Notes: a model not told the origin generated them from the sequence alone. A DNA stretch of 64,000 nt from Brevundimonas guildfordensis (GCF_014836405.1 NZ_JACSQU010000001.1:1488001-1552000); one strand, 5' to 3'. Shown: positions 45,226-53,772, counted from the first letter of the stretch. Program-made: numbers and translations.

Positions 45226-45492
45226 CTATGCGCAAAGATCGGATGGCGAAGCGCCGAAGGCGCTCCATTGGGTCGTCATGGCCTCGGAGGCATTGATGAA
45301 GGTCAAAGCCTGGCCGTCGGCGCGCCACGTGCGGATCGCCGACAACAGCAGCTGAAGGCACAGCCCGCCCAGCCGCTCGACGCCCGAGCCGTCCAGCGTC
45401 AGGGCCTGCCCCCGCGCCGCCAGCAGCTCGCCCTTCAGCGGCTCGGCCGCGCGCAGGTCCAGAACCGAGGCCAGAACGACCGTGGCCGTCAT
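45226..45492 (-). CDS. STAS-domain protein of the chemotaxis operon (Caulobacter cheX position)
   Basis: An 88-aa STAS-fold protein, similar to anti-sigma-factor antagonists. The region ALTLDGSGVERLGGLCLQLL holds the place of the phosphorylatable Ser/Thr of SpoIIAA-like proteins; here a Ser (DGSG) is present. It could be a phosphorylation-dependent switch of the array, but no matching kinase is nearby. In Caulobacter this position is called cheX, although it is not the CheX phosphatase. The start overlaps the mcpA stop by one base. Confidence 0.75.
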   Translation of the reverse strand: MTATVVLASVLDLRAAEPLKGELLAARGQALTLDGSGVERLGGLCLQLLLSAIRTWRADGQALTFINASEAMTTQWSAFGASPSDLCA

Positions 45493-47489
45493 CAGAACTC
45501 CTCCCAACCGTCTTCGACGAGATCGGCTTTCAGAGCCGCGCCGCCGCGCCCCATGGTGCGCAGGGCCGCCACCGTCTCCGCCACCGGCTGGGGCGCGCGC
45601 TGGACGGACGACGACGGTTCAATGCCGCCGAAGACAGCGACCGGCTCAGGCAAGGCCGGCTTGGCCGCGGGCGCGCGCAGGGACGCCGCCTGCGCTCCCT
45701 TGAGCTGGTCCACCTTGAAGTGCGCCACCGACGCGGCCAGGACGTCGGCTTCCTGAGCCAGCGAATGGCTGGCGGCGGTCGATTCCTCGACCATCGCGGC
45801 GTTCTGCTGGGTGACCTGATCCATCTGGTTCACGGCCGTGTTGACCTGTTGCAGGCCGGTCGCCTGCTCCTGAGCCGAGGCCGAAATTTCCGACATCAGC
45901 CCGTCGATCTCGGCCACGCCAGCGACGATGCGGCCCAGGGCCTGGCCGGTCTGGCCGACCAGGTTCACGCCCTGCTCCACCTGACGGCCCGAGGCCGTGA
46001 TCAGGGTCTTGATCTCCTTGGCCGCCTCGGCCGAGCGCTGGGCCAGGGCCCGGACTTCCGAGGCCACCACGGCGAAGCCGCGACCGGCGTCGCCCGCACG
46101 CGCCGCTTCGACCCCTGCGTTCAGGGCCAGCAGGTTGGTCTGGAAGGCGATCTCGTCGATCACGCCGATGATGGCGCCGATCTGGTTGGACGACTGCTCG
46201 ATGGCCGTCATGGCGGCGACGGCGTCGCTGACCACCACGCCCGAGGCCTCGGCCTCATTGCGCGCGGTCTGTACGGCGCGCGAAGCCTGACGGGCGCCGT
46301 CGGCCGTCCGGTTCACCGTGGCGGTGATTTCATCCAGAGCGGCGGCGGTCTCTTCCAGGCTGGCGGCCTGCTGCTCGGTGCGCCGCGACAGGTCGTCGGA
46401 CGCCTGGCTGATTTCGCCGGAGCCCGAGCGGATGGCGGCGACGTTGCCGACCACCACGGCGACCGCCTCTTCCAACTGCGAGATGGCCGCGTTGAAATCG
46501 CTCTTCAACTGTTCAGCCTTGGGCGCGACGGCGACCGTCATCCGATGCGTCAGGTCGCCATTGGCCATCGCATTCAGGCCCTGGGCCAGGGCGGTGATGG
46601 CGACGCGGTCCTCTTCGGCCGCCTTGGCCTTTTCGGCCTCGACGCGGGCCCGCTCTTCTTCGACTGCGCGACGCTGGGCCGCTGTCTCGGCTTCGAGAGC
46701 GTCCTTGGCGATGGCGGCGTCCTTGAAGGTCTGCACGGCGGCGGCCATCTGGCCGACCTCGTCCTTGCGGCCGGCGGCCGGCACCGGAACGGAGGTGTCG
46801 CCTGACGCCAGGCGGCGCATGGCCGTCGTCATCGCCGTCAGCGGCTTGGCCAGGACATTGGTCAGCATCACCGCCATGCCCGCCGCGAGCGCCAAGGCCA
46901 GCACCAAGCCGCCGATCAGGACGGTGCGGGCGGTCCTGGCGGCCGACACCTGCTTCTCGGCGTAAACGCGGCTTTCCTCGACCTTGCGCGCGATCAGCCC
47001 GTTCAGCGCCGTCTCCGCCGGATCGATAAACTTGTCGGCCTGACCGTCGCGGCCCACCGCAGCGATGGCCTGCATCCAGCCGGACTGGTCCGCGACCATG
47101 ACCCGACCGCGCTGGACCACCTGTTTATTCCACTCGTCCGCAGCCGTGCGGGCCGCGCGCGCCTGAGCGGCGCTCGAACGGTCCAGTTGGACCAGACGGT
47201 CCAGGCTCTGATTGAAGCTCTTGCGGTGCTCTTCCACCCGCTGCAGGTAGTAGGGGTCGCGCGACACCAGGAAGCCGCGATAGCTGGCTTCCTGGCGCGC
47301 CAGATAAAACTGCGCCGCCTCAGCTTCGCGCTGGACCACGCCTGCGCGCGCACGATCATTGCGCGCCGCATCGAGCGCATTGATCTGCAAAAACACCGTC
47401 AGCCCCATGGCGACGATGGCGAGGATCACGACCGCAAAGGCCGCCATCAGTTTCTTTTCGATCTTCAGGTCGCTCAACATGGCGTCCAT
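45492..47489 (-). CDS. mcpA: Methyl-accepting chemotaxis protein McpA
   Basis: A 665-aa receptor: TM1 about 12-35, a helical-bundle periplasmic sensor of about 150 residues, TM2 about 190-215, HAMP about 215-270, and the signalling hairpin with the invariant IGVIDEIAFQTNLLALNAGV and EAARAGDAGRGFAVVASEVR. The last residues, DGWEEF, match the NWETF-type tether that binds CheR and CheB. The ligand is unknown. GGGGGAAG stands 6 bases before the ATG at 47489. It is the first gene of the twelve-gene operon. Confidence 0.95.
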   Translation of the reverse strand: MDAMLSDLKIEKKLMAAFAVVILAIVAMGLTVFLQINALDAARNDRARAGVVQREAEAAQFYLARQEASYRGFLVSRDPYYLQRVEEHRKSFNQSLDRLVQLDRSSAAQARAARTAADEWNKQVVQRGRVMVADQSGWMQAIAAVGRDGQADKFIDPAETALNGLIARKVEESRVYAEKQVSAARTARTVLIGGLVLALALAAGMAVMLTNVLAKPLTAMTTAMRRLASGDTSVPVPAAGRKDEVGQMAAAVQTFKDAAIAKDALEAETAAQRRAVEEERARVEAEKAKAAEEDRVAITALAQGLNAMANGDLTHRMTVAVAPKAEQLKSDFNAAISQLEEAVAVVVGNVAAIRSGSGEISQASDDLSRRTEQQAASLEETAAALDEITATVNRTADGARQASRAVQTARNEAEASGVVVSDAVAAMTAIEQSSNQIGAIIGVIDEIAFQTNLLALNAGVEAARAGDAGRGFAVVASEVRALAQRSAEAAKEIKTLITASGRQVEQGVNLVGQTGQALGRIVAGVAEIDGLMSEISASAQEQATGLQQVNTAVNQMDQVTQQNAAMVEESTAASHSLAQEADVLAASVAHFKVDQLKGAQAASLRAPAAKPALPEPVAVFGGIEPSSSVQRAPQPVAETVAALRTMGRGGAALKADLVEDGWEEF

Positions 47490-47984
47490 CTAAGTCTTCC
47501 CCCGTGAAGATTCTCTTGAGAGCCGAACCGGCTTTCGATCAGAAGTTGCAGCTGGGCGCCCCCATCCGGCGCCCTTCATGGCCAGCGCCGACATCATGGC
47601 TGTCGCCGCCTCGCCGAGCGTTGGACGCCCGCCACCCGCTCAGGTTGTGTATTGCCGCGTGCGCTCTTGCCCGGCCGATAGCCGGCTTCGTCGCTGACGG
47701 CGTTGCGCCAGTCGCCGACCGACTGCGCCGTCTGGAGTTGCAGCAAAACCGGCTCTGTCCAGAGCCGCTGCGTAAAGCCCGCGCGCCGTTCTGGCGGGGA
47801 CTGAAACATGAAAGGACATTCGGACCTCTTGTACGTGAGGCCTTCTTGCCGAGCAGTTCCGTATGGAATCGTAAACTGACGCCTACGTATAAACCCGCAC
47901 TCCGGGGCGCAGAGCTATCGGCCGCAGGACGGACATCTGTTGATAGCGCCACTCGCCCCCACTGGACGGGTACAGTTAAGCAAC

Positions 47985-47996
47985 AGCGTTAACGCT
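47985..47996. promoter_or_regulatory. Perfect 12-bp palindrome, candidate operator
   Basis: AGCGTTAACGCT is fully self-complementary and lies in the A/T-rich part between mcpA and the FixL-like kinase gene, about 170 bases before the kinase start. A second TTAA lies 9 bases upstream of its central TTAA, not the 7 needed for a CtrA site. Confidence 0.4.
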
Positions 47997-48001
47997 AAAA
48001 A

Positions 48002-48020
48002 GAGTATCGTCGTTATACTC
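48002..48020. promoter_or_regulatory. Inverted repeat GAGTAT-N7-ATACTC
   Basis: A 6-bp inverted repeat with a 7-base spacer, six bases from the neighbouring 12-bp palindrome. Together they make a likely regulator-binding region of the divergent promoter. Confidence 0.35.
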
Positions 48021-48167
48021 AGAAATGACGCTTTCTGTCCTCTCAAAACGCAATGGCGCTTATTGCAACCTTCACAGCGAATATTTAGAACGCGCCGGCG
48101 GCTAGATTCCCGCGATGTCGCAACGAAAGATCTCGGCCCCGGTCGGGCGGCGCGAGGAGGACTTTCG

Positions 48168-49526
48168 ATTTATTCCGCATTAGATCGTCACCCGGTCGCA
48201 TCGTATCGCGCGCCTCACGCCTGGGCCGCGGCTCTGGCGTTTTCGGTGCTGACGGGGGTCGTCCTGCTGATCGCCATGGCGGCTCCGGCCGAACCCGAGG
48301 CGGGCGTTTGGGCGCCACGGACCGATCTGCCGATCCTGGCCGGCGCCGTGCTGACCCTGCTTTCGACGCTGAGCCTGATCGCGGCTTGGCGTCAGGACCG
48401 CGACATGGCGCGACAGCTGACGGCGCGCGACGCCATGCTGCATGCCGCCTTTCTATCCACCCCTGCCCTCACCTTGAGCCGGGACGGCCTGATCCAGCGG
48501 ATGAACGGCGCCGCCGTCGCCCTGTTTGGCCTGCCGCGCGAGGCGGCGCTGGGGCGCGCCTTTGCGGATCTGACGACCGAGTTCGACATGGACGCGGTGC
48601 TGCGGGCCGGCGCCCAGGCGGGCCAGCTGGAGGCCCGTCACGGCCACTGGACCGGGCGCCGAGCGGACGGTTCGACCTTTCCTCTCAGCCTGCGTTTCGG
48701 CCTGATCCCGCCCACGCCCGGGCCGGGCGGCGCCGCGTTGGAGCATGTGGCGCTGGCCCTGACCGATCTGACGCGCTCGCACGCGGCCGAGGCCCAGGCG
48801 CGCGAACTGCACGCCCAGCTCAACAAGGTCTGGCGACTGAACTCCCTGGGCGAGATGGCGGCCACCCTGGCCCATGAGCTGAATCAGCCGCTCAGCGCCG
48901 CCACCGCCTATATGCACGCCAGCCGCGCGGAAATGCTCAAGGCGGGCGCCGCCGGCGAGGCCGCCCGGCGTCCGCTCGATCTGGCCAAGGAGCAACTGCT
49001 TCGCGCCGGCAGTCTCATTCATCGGATGCGCGAGCTCCTGACCATCGAAACCAGCGTGCTGGGGCGAGAGCGCGTCTCCTCCATGATCGAGGATCTTGCC
49101 CCGATCCTGCAGATGATCGGCCAGGACCGGAACGTGCAGGTTCGCCTCGACGCCGAGGCCGAGAACGACCATGTCCGCGCCGACCGGATCCAGTTCCAGC
49201 AGGCTCTGGTCAATCTGGTGCGCAACGCCGTCGAGGCGGCGGCGGAGCGACCTGGCGGCGGCGCGGTCAGCGTCACCGGACGGGTGGAAGGCCCCGTCTA
49301 CCGCATCACCGTCGAGGACAACGGCCCCGGCATCGCCGAGGCGGACGCCGAACGCATCTTCCAGCCGCTGACGACCACCAAGTCGGGCGGGATGGGGCTG
49401 GGCCTGTCCGTCACGCGCACCATCGTGGAGCGTCACGGCGGCGCATTGTCGGCGCGCAGAAGTCCGACGATGGGGGGCGCCGCCTTCGCCTTCGCCCTGC
49501 GTCGTCATGAGGAAGCCGCGCAGTGA
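48168..49526 (+). CDS. FixL-type sensor histidine kinase, probable AUU start
   Basis: A 452-aa kinase: two membrane helices (WAAALAFSVLTGVVLLIAM and LPILAGAVLTLLSTLSLIAAW), a PAS domain (about 90-215), HisKA with His in TLAHELNQPLSAATAYMHAS, and HATPase (VEDNGPGIAEAD, MGLGLSVTRTIVERHGG). The kinase core is FixL/DctB-like, but the PAS lacks the heme-ligating His of FixL, so oxygen sensing is not supported. No ATG or GTG in frame precedes TM1 with a ribosome site; ATT 48168 has AGGAGG exactly 7 bases upstream. ATG 48276 would delete TM1. It overlaps its regulator gene by 4 bases (GTGA). Confidence 0.75.
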   Translation: MYSALDRHPVASYRAPHAWAAALAFSVLTGVVLLIAMAAPAEPEAGVWAPRTDLPILAGAVLTLLSTLSLIAAWRQDRDMARQLTARDAMLHAAFLSTPALTLSRDGLIQRMNGAAVALFGLPREAALGRAFADLTTEFDMDAVLRAGAQAGQLEARHGHWTGRRADGSTFPLSLRFGLIPPTPGPGGAALEHVALALTDLTRSHAAEAQARELHAQLNKVWRLNSLGEMAATLAHELNQPLSAATAYMHASRAEMLKAGAAGEAARRPLDLAKEQLLRAGSLIHRMRELLTIETSVLGRERVSSMIEDLAPILQMIGQDRNVQVRLDAEAENDHVRADRIQFQQALVNLVRNAVEAAAERPGGGAVSVTGRVEGPVYRITVEDNGPGIAEADAERIFQPLTTTKSGGMGLGLSVTRTIVERHGGALSARRSPTMGGAAFAFALRRHEEAAQ

Positions 49527-50125
49527 GCCGGTCCGTCTTTGTCATCGACGATGATCACGCCGTGCGGGACTCCCTGCTGGCCCTGCTCCGCGCCGACGGC
49601 GTGCGGGCGCGAGGCTTCGCCGGAGGCGCCGACTTCTTCGCCGCCTTGCCGGAGGACGCCGCCGCCTGCGTCATCACCGATGTTCGCATGCCCGGCATGG
49701 ACGGCGCCGAACTGGTTCGCCGTTTGATCGAGCTGCGCGGCGACGCCTGGCCCATCATCGTCATCACCGGCCACGCCGACGTGACCATGGCGGTGCAGAT
49801 GATGAAGTCCGGCATCGTCGACTTCATCGAGAAGCCGTTCGATCCCGAGCGTCTGATCGAGGCGGTGCGCGGGTGCCTGAACCGGCTGGATGACCTGGAC
49901 CAGCGCCAGCAGGCCCGCCAATCGGCGCAGTTGCGTCTGGGACGCCTGACCCCACGCGAGCGGCAGGTTTTCGACGCCCTGGTCGCCGGCCTGTCCAACA
50001 AGGAGATCGCGTTGCAGCTGAAGATCAGCCCGCGCACGGTCGAAGTCTTCCGCGCCAAGGTCATGGCCAAGATGGAAGCCGACAGCCTGTCGGCCCTGGT
50101 GCGCATGGGGCTGATGCTGACCTAG
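49523..50125 (+). CDS. FixJ-type response regulator
   Basis: A 200-aa regulator: receiver with VFVIDDDHAVRDSLLALLRA, phosphorylation Asp 53 in CVITDVRMPGMDG, Thr in VITGHADV and Lys in FIEKPFDP, then a LuxR-type HTH (LTPRERQVFDALVAGLSNKE, RTVEVFRAKVMAKM). The order and wording are those of FixJ/TtrR. The GTG start overlaps the kinase stop, so the two are translated together. Targets unknown; the adjacent aldehyde dehydrogenase gene, 67 bases downstream on the same strand, is one possibility. Confidence 0.9.
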   Translation: MSRSVFVIDDDHAVRDSLLALLRADGVRARGFAGGADFFAALPEDAAACVITDVRMPGMDGAELVRRLIELRGDAWPIIVITGHADVTMAVQMMKSGIVDFIEKPFDPERLIEAVRGCLNRLDDLDQRQQARQSAQLRLGRLTPRERQVFDALVAGLSNKEIALQLKISPRTVEVFRAKVMAKMEADSLSALVRMGLMLT

Positions 50126-50192
50126 ACCATTGCAGCCCCGCCCGTCCCGGCGCGTTATGTCGGCTCCCCGATTCCGCCGAAGGAGCCGCCCG

Positions 50193-51638
50193 ATGTCCGA
50201 TCCCGCCCGCCTGCTGCGTCATCAGGCCTATGTCGACGGCCGCTGGATCGACGCCGACGGCGGCGGAACGATCGACGTGACCAACCCGGCCACGGGCGAG
50301 GTGCTGGCGACCGTGCCCGACATGGGCGCCCTTGAGACCCGTCGCGCCATCGCCGCCGCCGAAGCCGCGATGAAGCCCTGGGCCGCCAGGACCGCGGGCG
50401 AGCGCGCCCGCATCCTGCGCCGCTGGTTCGACCTGATGATGAGCGAGCAGGACGCGCTGGGGCGCCTGCTGACCCGCGAACAGGGCAAGAGCCTGACCGA
50501 GGCCAAGGGCGAGATCGCCTATGCCGCCAGCTTCATCGAATGGTTCGCCGAGGAGGCCAAACGCACCTATGGTGAGGTCATCCCGAGCCATGACGCCTCC
50601 AAGCGGCTGGTGACGCTGCGTCAGCCGGTCGGGGTGGTGGGGGCGATCACGCCGTGGAACTTCCCCGCCGCCATGATCACCCGCAAGGTCGGCCCGGCCC
50701 TGGCCGCCGGTTGCGCCGTCGTGCTGAAGCCCGCCAGCCAGACGCCGCTGTCGGCCCTGGCGCTGGCCGTACTGGCGGAAGAGGCGGGCCTGCCGCCCGG
50801 CCTGTTCAACGTCGTCACCGGCTCGGCCTCGGCCATCGGCGGCGAACTGACGTCCAATGAGACCGTGCGCAAGATCAGCTTCACCGGCTCGACCGAGATC
50901 GGCCGCCTGCTGATGCAGCAGTCGTCGCAGACCATCAAGAAGATGAGCCTGGAGCTGGGCGGCAACGCCCCCTTCCTGGTCTTCGACGACGCCGATGTGG
51001 GCGCGGCCGTGGCGGGCGCCGTGGCCTCCAAATACCGCAACGCGGGCCAGACCTGCGTCTGCACCAACCGCTTCTATGTGCAGTCCGCCGTCTACGATGA
51101 ATTCGTCGCCAAGCTGACCCAGGCCACGCAGGCGCTGAAGATCGGAAACGGCCTGGACGACGGCGTCCAGATCGGCCCCCTGATCGACGAGAAGGCGGTG
51201 AAGAAGGTCGAGGAACACGTCGCCGACGCCCTGGCCAAGGGCGCGACCCTTTTGACCGGCGGCGCCCGCCACGAACTGGGCCGCACCTTCTACCAGCCGA
51301 CGGTCCTATCGGGCGTGACCCAGGACATGCAGATGTGCCGCGAGGAGACCTTCGGTCCCGTCTCCGGCGTCGTCCGCTTCGAGACCGAAGAGGAAGGCGT
51401 TGCGCTGGCCAACGACACCATCTTCGGCCTGGCGGGCTATTTCTACGCCCGCGACCTGAGCCGCGTCTGGCGCGTGGCCGAGGCGATGCAGACCGGCATG
51501 ATCGGCATCAACACCGGCCTGATCTCCACCGAGGTCGCGCCCTTCGGCGGGATCAAGCAATCCGGCCTCGGCCGCGAAGGCTCCAGCCACGGCATCGAGG
51601 ACTATCTGGAGATCAAATACCTCTGCATGGGGATTTAA
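50193..51638 (+). CDS. gabD: Succinate-semialdehyde dehydrogenase (GabD-type aldehyde dehydrogenase)
   Basis: A 481-aa NAD(P)-dependent aldehyde dehydrogenase. The cofactor strand is ITPWNFPAAMITRKVGPALA, the general-base Glu is in LELGGNAPF, and the nucleophile Cys in NAGQTCVCTNRFYV; this double-Cys wording and KRTYGEVIP are typical of GabD. Likely oxidises succinate semialdehyde to succinate; glutarate semialdehyde is an alternative. AAGGAG lies 7 bases before ATG 50193, so the open frame to 50130 is not used. No gabT is next to it. Confidence 0.88.
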   Translation: MSDPARLLRHQAYVDGRWIDADGGGTIDVTNPATGEVLATVPDMGALETRRAIAAAEAAMKPWAARTAGERARILRRWFDLMMSEQDALGRLLTREQGKSLTEAKGEIAYAASFIEWFAEEAKRTYGEVIPSHDASKRLVTLRQPVGVVGAITPWNFPAAMITRKVGPALAAGCAVVLKPASQTPLSALALAVLAEEAGLPPGLFNVVTGSASAIGGELTSNETVRKISFTGSTEIGRLLMQQSSQTIKKMSLELGGNAPFLVFDDADVGAAVAGAVASKYRNAGQTCVCTNRFYVQSAVYDEFVAKLTQATQALKIGNGLDDGVQIGPLIDEKAVKKVEEHVADALAKGATLLTGGARHELGRTFYQPTVLSGVTQDMQMCREETFGPVSGVVRFETEEEGVALANDTIFGLAGYFYARDLSRVWRVAEAMQTGMIGINTGLISTEVAPFGGIKQSGLGREGSSHGIEDYLEIKYLCMGI

Positions 51639-52027
51639 GTCCCTCTCCAGGTGGGAGAGGGCTTGAGCCTCCAAGAGCGTCAGCGATTGGAACAGGCGAA
51701 AGGGTGAGGGTTCGCGGTGAACGGCTTCGGCGCGCCGCTTAAACCACCCACCTAACCCACCGACAGACGCCTCGACGTTTTGCGACGGCTCACGCCGACT
51801 GACGGGACAAGCCCCTCACCCTTTCGCTTTGCGGATCGCCTTCGGCTCTCCGAAGCTCAAGCCCTCTCCCGCCGGGAGAGGGTTCCTTACTGCGATCATT
51901 CGACCAAGGTCGGTCTGCGCAAACCGCCGTTCCTGCTGTCACTCTCCCTTCCGACGCCTGGCGCGAAGTACGCCGGGCGCGAGGGAAACGCGCCGCGCAT
52001 CGCGGCCGCACAGGAAGGGAACTGCCC
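51639..52027. repeat. Intergenic inverted-repeat region (about 240 bp) with two REP-like hairpins
   Basis: Between gabD and the transporter gene. Hairpins at 51641-51661 (arms CCCTCTCC/GGAGAGGG) and 51862-51882 (CCCTCTCCC/GGGAGAGGG) face each other, and the flanks continue as inverted repeats: GGGAGAGGGCTTGAGC (51653-51668) with GCTCAAGCCCTCTCCC (51855-51870), and CGAAAGGGTGAGGG (51697-51710) with CCCTCACCCTTTCG (51813-51826). This is a nested palindromic element rather than a gene. The last 115 bases hold the transporter promoter. Confidence 0.65.
51899..51913 (+). promoter_or_regulatory. Candidate operator CGAC-N4-GTCG before the MHS transporter
   Basis: TTCGACCAAGGTCGG, an inverted repeat CGAC/GTCG with a 4-base spacer, 114 bases before the transporter start. 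Thirteen of fifteen bases match the motif on the opposite strand at 57906-57920, before the porin and the crbR-like gene. Candidate site for the CrbR-like regulator. Confidence 0.45.
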
Positions 52028-53698
52028 ATGACCGACCGCACCATGGATGCGGCGGAGGGCGCGGAGCACACGGTCGACAAGAACGACCGGCTGGTGATTC
52101 TCGCCTCCTCCGTCGGCACCGTCATCGAATGGTACGACTTCTATCTCTACGGCTCGCTGGCCGCGATCATCTCCGCCCAGTTCTTCTCGGGCGTGAACGA
52201 GACCACCGGCTTCATCTTCGCCCTGATGGCCTTCGCCGCAGGCTTTGCGGTCCGTCCGTTCGGGGCCATCGTCTTCGGCCGCATGGGCGATCTGTGGGGG
52301 CGCAAGAACACCTTCCTGGTGACCATGCTGCTGATGGGCGTCTCGACCTTCGTGGTCGGCCTGTTGCCGCCCTACGCCGCCATCGGCATCGCCGCCCCGA
52401 TCATCCTGGTGCTGATGCGCCTGATCCAGGGCCTGGCGCTGGGCGGGGAATACGGCGGCGCCGCCACCTACGTCGCCGAGCACGCCCCCGAGGGCAAGCG
52501 CGGCTTCTACACCTCCTTCATCCAGATCACCGCCACCGTGGGCCTGCTGCTTAGCCTGGCCGTGATCCTGGGCGTCCGTTTCAGCGTCGGCGAAGAGGCC
52601 TTCGTCGCATGGGGCTGGCGCATCCCCTTCCTGGTCTCGATCCTGCTGCTGGGCGTGTCCCTGTGGATCCGCCTGAAGCTGTCGGAAAGCCCGGCGTTCA
52701 AGCGCATGAAGGCCGAGGGCAAGGGCTCGACCACGCCGCTGAAGGACAGCTTCATGAAGTGGCCGAACCTGAAGCTGGTGCTGATCGCCCTGTTCGGCCT
52801 GGCGGCCGGTCAGGCCGTGGTCTGGTACACGGGTCAGTTCTACGCCCTGTTCTTCCTGGAGAAGACGCTGAGGGTCGATCCGACCCTGGCCAATATCCTG
52901 ATCGCCGCCGCCCTGGCGCTGGCGACGCCCTTCTTCATCATCTTCGGCTGGCTGTCGGACAAGATCGGGCGCAAGCCCATCATCATGGCCGGCTGCCTGC
53001 TGGCCGCCGTGACCTACTTCCCGCTGTTCGGTGCCCTGACGGAGGCGGCCAACCCGCGACTGGCCGCTGCAGCGGCCTCGTCGCCGGTGACCGTCGTCGC
53101 CGATCCGGCCGACTGCCACTTCCAGTTCGACCCCGTCGGCAAGACCGTCTTCAACAGCTCGTGCGACGTCGCCAAGACCCACCTGGCCAAGGCGGGCGTC
53201 ACCTACGTCAATGAGGCCGCTCCCGCCGGGTCCGTAGCGCAGGTGCGCATCGGCGACCGCGTGGTCGACAGCTTCAACGGCAAGGCCATGGCCAAGGCCG
53301 ACTTCGACGCCCAGAAGAAGACCTGGGACGCCGGCCTGACCGCCGCCCTCGCGGACGCCGGCTATCCGGCCAAGGCCGACAGCGAACTGGTCAACAAGCC
53401 GCTGGTGATCGGCATCCTGTTCCTGCTGGTCCTGTATGTGACCATGGTCTACGGCCCGATCGCCGCCGCCCTGGTCGAGATGTTCCCGACCAAGGTGCGC
53501 TACACCTCCATGTCGCTGCCCTATCACATCGGCAACGGCTGGTTCGGCGGCTTCCTGCCGACCACCGCCTTCGCCATGGTCGCGGCCACGGGCAACATCT
53601 ACTACGGCCTGTGGTACCCCATCGCCATCGCCGTGCTGACCCTGATCATCGGCGTCCTCTTCGTGAAGGAAGGCAAGGACGTGAACATCCACGACTGA
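52028..53698 (+). CDS. MHS-family MFS transporter with a large inserted extracytoplasmic domain
   Basis: A 556-aa metabolite:H+ symporter of the ProP/KgtP/ShiA type. The start ASSVGTVIEWYDFYLYGSLA, the loop FGRMGDLWGRKNTFL between helices 2 and 3, and LGGEYGGAATYVAEHAPEGK are family marks. Between the late helices, residues 340-455 form a hydrophilic insertion with two Cys (ADCHFQF, NSSCDV) that ordinary MHS proteins (about 430-500 aa) lack. The substrate is likely a small carboxylate or zwitterion. GGAAGGGA lies upstream of the ATG. A terminator follows at 53738. Context suggests co-regulation with the acs module. Confidence 0.88.
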   Translation: MTDRTMDAAEGAEHTVDKNDRLVILASSVGTVIEWYDFYLYGSLAAIISAQFFSGVNETTGFIFALMAFAAGFAVRPFGAIVFGRMGDLWGRKNTFLVTMLLMGVSTFVVGLLPPYAAIGIAAPIILVLMRLIQGLALGGEYGGAATYVAEHAPEGKRGFYTSFIQITATVGLLLSLAVILGVRFSVGEEAFVAWGWRIPFLVSILLLGVSLWIRLKLSESPAFKRMKAEGKGSTTPLKDSFMKWPNLKLVLIALFGLAAGQAVVWYTGQFYALFFLEKTLRVDPTLANILIAAALALATPFFIIFGWLSDKIGRKPIIMAGCLLAAVTYFPLFGALTEAANPRLAAAAASSPVTVVADPADCHFQFDPVGKTVFNSSCDVAKTHLAKAGVTYVNEAAPAGSVAQVRIGDRVVDSFNGKAMAKADFDAQKKTWDAGLTAALADAGYPAKADSELVNKPLVIGILFLLVLYVTMVYGPIAAALVEMFPTKVRYTSMSLPYHIGNGWFGGFLPTTAFAMVAATGNIYYGLWYPIAIAVLTLIIGVLFVKEGKDVNIHD

Positions 53699-53737
53699 TC
53701 GGAAACCTCCATAACAACTGACTTTCGCCAAACCTGC

Positions 53738-53772
53738 GGGCGGTCCGGCTTCGGCCTGGCCGCCCTCTTTTT
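53738..53772 (+). terminator. Rho-independent terminator after the MHS transporter
   Basis: Arms GGGCGGTCCGG (53738-53748) and CCTGGCCGCCC (53755-53765) pair at ten of eleven positions (one of them a G-T pair) around loop CTTCGG, followed by TCTTTTT. It separates the transporter from the SSS-kinase gene. Confidence 0.85.

Larger units (their letters stand above)
47490..48167. other. 678-base region without a convincing gene, upstream of mcpA and of the FixL-like kinase
   Basis: The stretch separates two divergent operons. Its mcpA-proximal part (47490-47820) is GC-rich, with two overlapping short minus-strand frames of about 59 and 71 residues, neither with a good ribosome site or a recognisable product; they may be remains of a decayed gene. 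The right part (47860-48110) is clearly A/T-rich and carries the palindromes listed separately. A 22-codon frame (ATG 48115 to TAG 48181) overlaps the kinase start and could be a leader peptide. Confidence 0.6.

Noticed and set aside
47539..47952. 137-codon minus-strand frame before mcpA
   Set aside because: No ribosome site, no motif, composition dominated by Arg/Ser; more likely non-coding or remnant.
47976..47992. TTAA-N9-TTAA before mcpA as a CtrA site
   Set aside because: CtrA needs a 7-base spacer and TTAACCAT-like flanks; neither is present.
48168..49526. Naming the kinase fixL
   Set aside because: The PAS domain lacks the heme-ligating His and the FixL-specific heme-pocket motif, so only the type is given.
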